A stretch of DNA of 6,471 bases from Bacilli bacterium (GTDB lineage Bacteria; Bacillota_I; Bacilli_A; ML615J-28; CAG-313). The notes beneath the pieces are model-generated. The model saw only the letters and a list, made by a program, of their open reading frames with translations. It did not search any database and was not told where the DNA came from. Shown piece by piece: positions 5,643-6,471 of the stretch. Position numbers and translations under genes: made by a program. Positions within the stretch are counted from its first letter, which is position 1. Every line of letters starts with the position of its first letter. Location: the NCBI GenBank assembly GCA_900770645.1, contig CAAGKY010000049.1, positions 1-6,471 of the forward strand, written 5' to 3'.

Positions 5643-6284
5643 ATGAGTGATTTCAAAAACGATAAAGAAATAAGAAGCGTTGAGTTTAGAGCAAAAGAAG
5701 AAGAAGGGCAAATGGTTTTAGAGGGTTATGCAGTAATGTTTAACGAAGAAACTTTAATCGGTGATCCTGAATGGGGTTGGTATGAAACCATTGATAGAAA
5801 AGCATTAGATGAAGCTGATTTAACTGATGTACCTTTGAAATATAATCATGGTGATGCTAAAGGGATTTTAGCAAGAACAAGAAATAAAAGCCTTGCACTA
5901 ACTATTGATGATAAAGGTTTAAAAATTAGAGCTACATTACAAAATAATGTTTCAGACCATGTAGACATTTACAACGAAGTTAAAAGTGGTTTATTAGATA
6001 AAATGAGTTTTGCATTTAATGTTTTAGAAGATAAGGTTGATTATAAAGTAGGTGAAACACCTAGAAGAACCATTACTAAAATTGGTAGATTGTTTGATGT
6101 TGCAGTAGTAGATTTACCAGCGTACGATCAAACTTCTATATACGCAAGAAGTAAAGAAATTGTTGGAGAACGATTAAGAAACTTGCAACCATCAGTGGAG
6201 ACTGATGAAGTAGCGTTGGAGAATGCTAATAAATTAGAATTAGAAAAATTAAAGTTCGAGATTTTATTTGGAAAGGAGAATTAA
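5643..6284 (+). CDS. Prohead (capsid maturation) protease, HK97 family
   Basis: A 213-residue serine protease of the Peptidase U35/S78 family with the herpesvirus-assemblin-like fold. Within the prohead it removes the N-terminal delta domain of the capsid protein and then digests itself. The N-terminal strand pair VEFRA...LEGYAVMFNEE is typical. The catalytic His is in YNHG (H69), the nucleophile is in the MSFAF motif (S122), and the following conserved block LFDVAVVDLPAYDQTS (150-165) would supply the third active-site residue, probably D152 in the position usually held by Glu. The C-terminal part (about 180-213) is helical and charged. The start ATG 5643 follows the portal stop without a gap. 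AGGAGG (5629-5634) stands eight bases upstream and encodes part of the acidic portal tail, so both roles share the same bases. Confidence 0.95.
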   Translation: MSDFKNDKEIRSVEFRAKEEEGQMVLEGYAVMFNEETLIGDPEWGWYETIDRKALDEADLTDVPLKYNHGDAKGILARTRNKSLALTIDDKGLKIRATLQNNVSDHVDIYNEVKSGLLDKMSFAFNVLEDKVDYKVGETPRRTITKIGRLFDVAVVDLPAYDQTSIYARSKEIVGERLRNLQPSVETDEVALENANKLELEKLKFEILFGKEN

Positions 6285-6285
6285 C

Positions 6286-6471
6286 ATGAACTATCGAGAA
6301 TGTTTAGAAAAGGTTATTCGATTAGAAATGAGAGAAAGCCAAATCAGAGAACAAGTAAAAAATGCCACAACAGAAAATTCAACAGTTGAAGAAGTTAGAG
6401 CATTAGGTGAAGAACTTGATGGGGTTTTAGTTGAATTAAAAGAAGCTAGAGAAAATTTAGCAAAAGCAGAA
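6286..6471 (+). CDS. Major capsid protein, HK97 family, N-terminal part
   Basis: The first 62 codons of a gene that runs off the window. The start ATG 6286 has AAAGGAG (6272-6278) seven bases upstream and follows the protease stop by one base. The visible part is an uninterrupted, charged helical sequence: LEKVIRLEMRESQIREQV, then TVEEVRALGEELDGVLVEL and KEARENLAKAE. This is the expected look of the delta domain, the coiled-coil scaffold that HK97-type capsid proteins carry in place of a separate scaffold protein and that the preceding protease removes. The phrase TVEEVRALGEELD is characteristic of such leaders. The shell domain lies outside the window, so the assignment depends on this leader and on gene order. 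A separate scaffold protein is the main alternative. Confidence 0.85.
   Translation, partial: MNYRECLEKVIRLEMRESQIREQVKNATTENSTVEEVRALGEELDGVLVELKEARENLAKAE

Overview
This window is the packaging and head-assembly end of a tailed bacteriophage or prophage with an HK97-type head. All genes are on the + strand. The DNA is strongly AT-rich, Shine-Dalgarno sites are of the AGGAGG type, and A/T-ending codons (AGA, TTA, AAA, GAA) dominate. This points to a low-GC Bacillota host. All tryptophans are TGG, and the one TGA that ends a gene is a normal stop, so the standard bacterial code applies. The host genus cannot be read from the window.

Layout. (1) Positions 1-163 hold the C-terminal end of a gene whose last residues resemble small phage P-loop kinase/ATPase proteins. 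(2) Positions 169-1066 hold a two-gene cassette behind its own extended -10 promoter: a 77-residue Lys/Glu-tailed protein, and a fibre-like protein with two 29-residue DNLTS...ALSANQG repeats and a beta-rich C-terminal domain. (3) Positions 1067-1343 have no convincing gene. They carry isolated C- and G-runs, inverted repeats and 10-bp-phased T-tracts just upstream of the terminase genes, which is the best candidate for the cohesive-end (cos) or terminase-recognition site. A 48-codon open frame runs through it and ends in a TAATG overlap with the next gene; I treat it as doubtful. (4) Positions 1344-2283 hold a calcineurin-like metallophosphoesterase with all metal-ligand motifs, then a 61-residue helical protein of unknown role. 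(5) Positions 2302-6471 hold the packaging/head operon: short small terminase, large terminase, portal, prohead protease and the start of the major capsid protein.

How it works together. The terminase pair would recognise and cut the concatemer, probably at the site around 1190-1290, dock on the portal and pump DNA into a prohead. The protease matures the prohead by removing the N-terminal delta domain of the capsid protein. From the metallophosphoesterase onward the genes overlap or nearly touch (ATGA overlap at small/large terminase, 3 nt before portal, 0 nt before protease, 1 nt before capsid), with strong ribosome sites often inside the preceding gene. This looks like one transcript with coupled translation.

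The core is an ordinary, well-known head module. The less ordinary parts are the metallophosphoesterase next to the terminase genes, where many cos phages have an HNH nuclease, the promoter-driven fibre cassette beside the probable genome end, and the open frame through the putative cos site. I found no CRISPR array, tRNA, insertion sequence, integrase or recognisable defence system.
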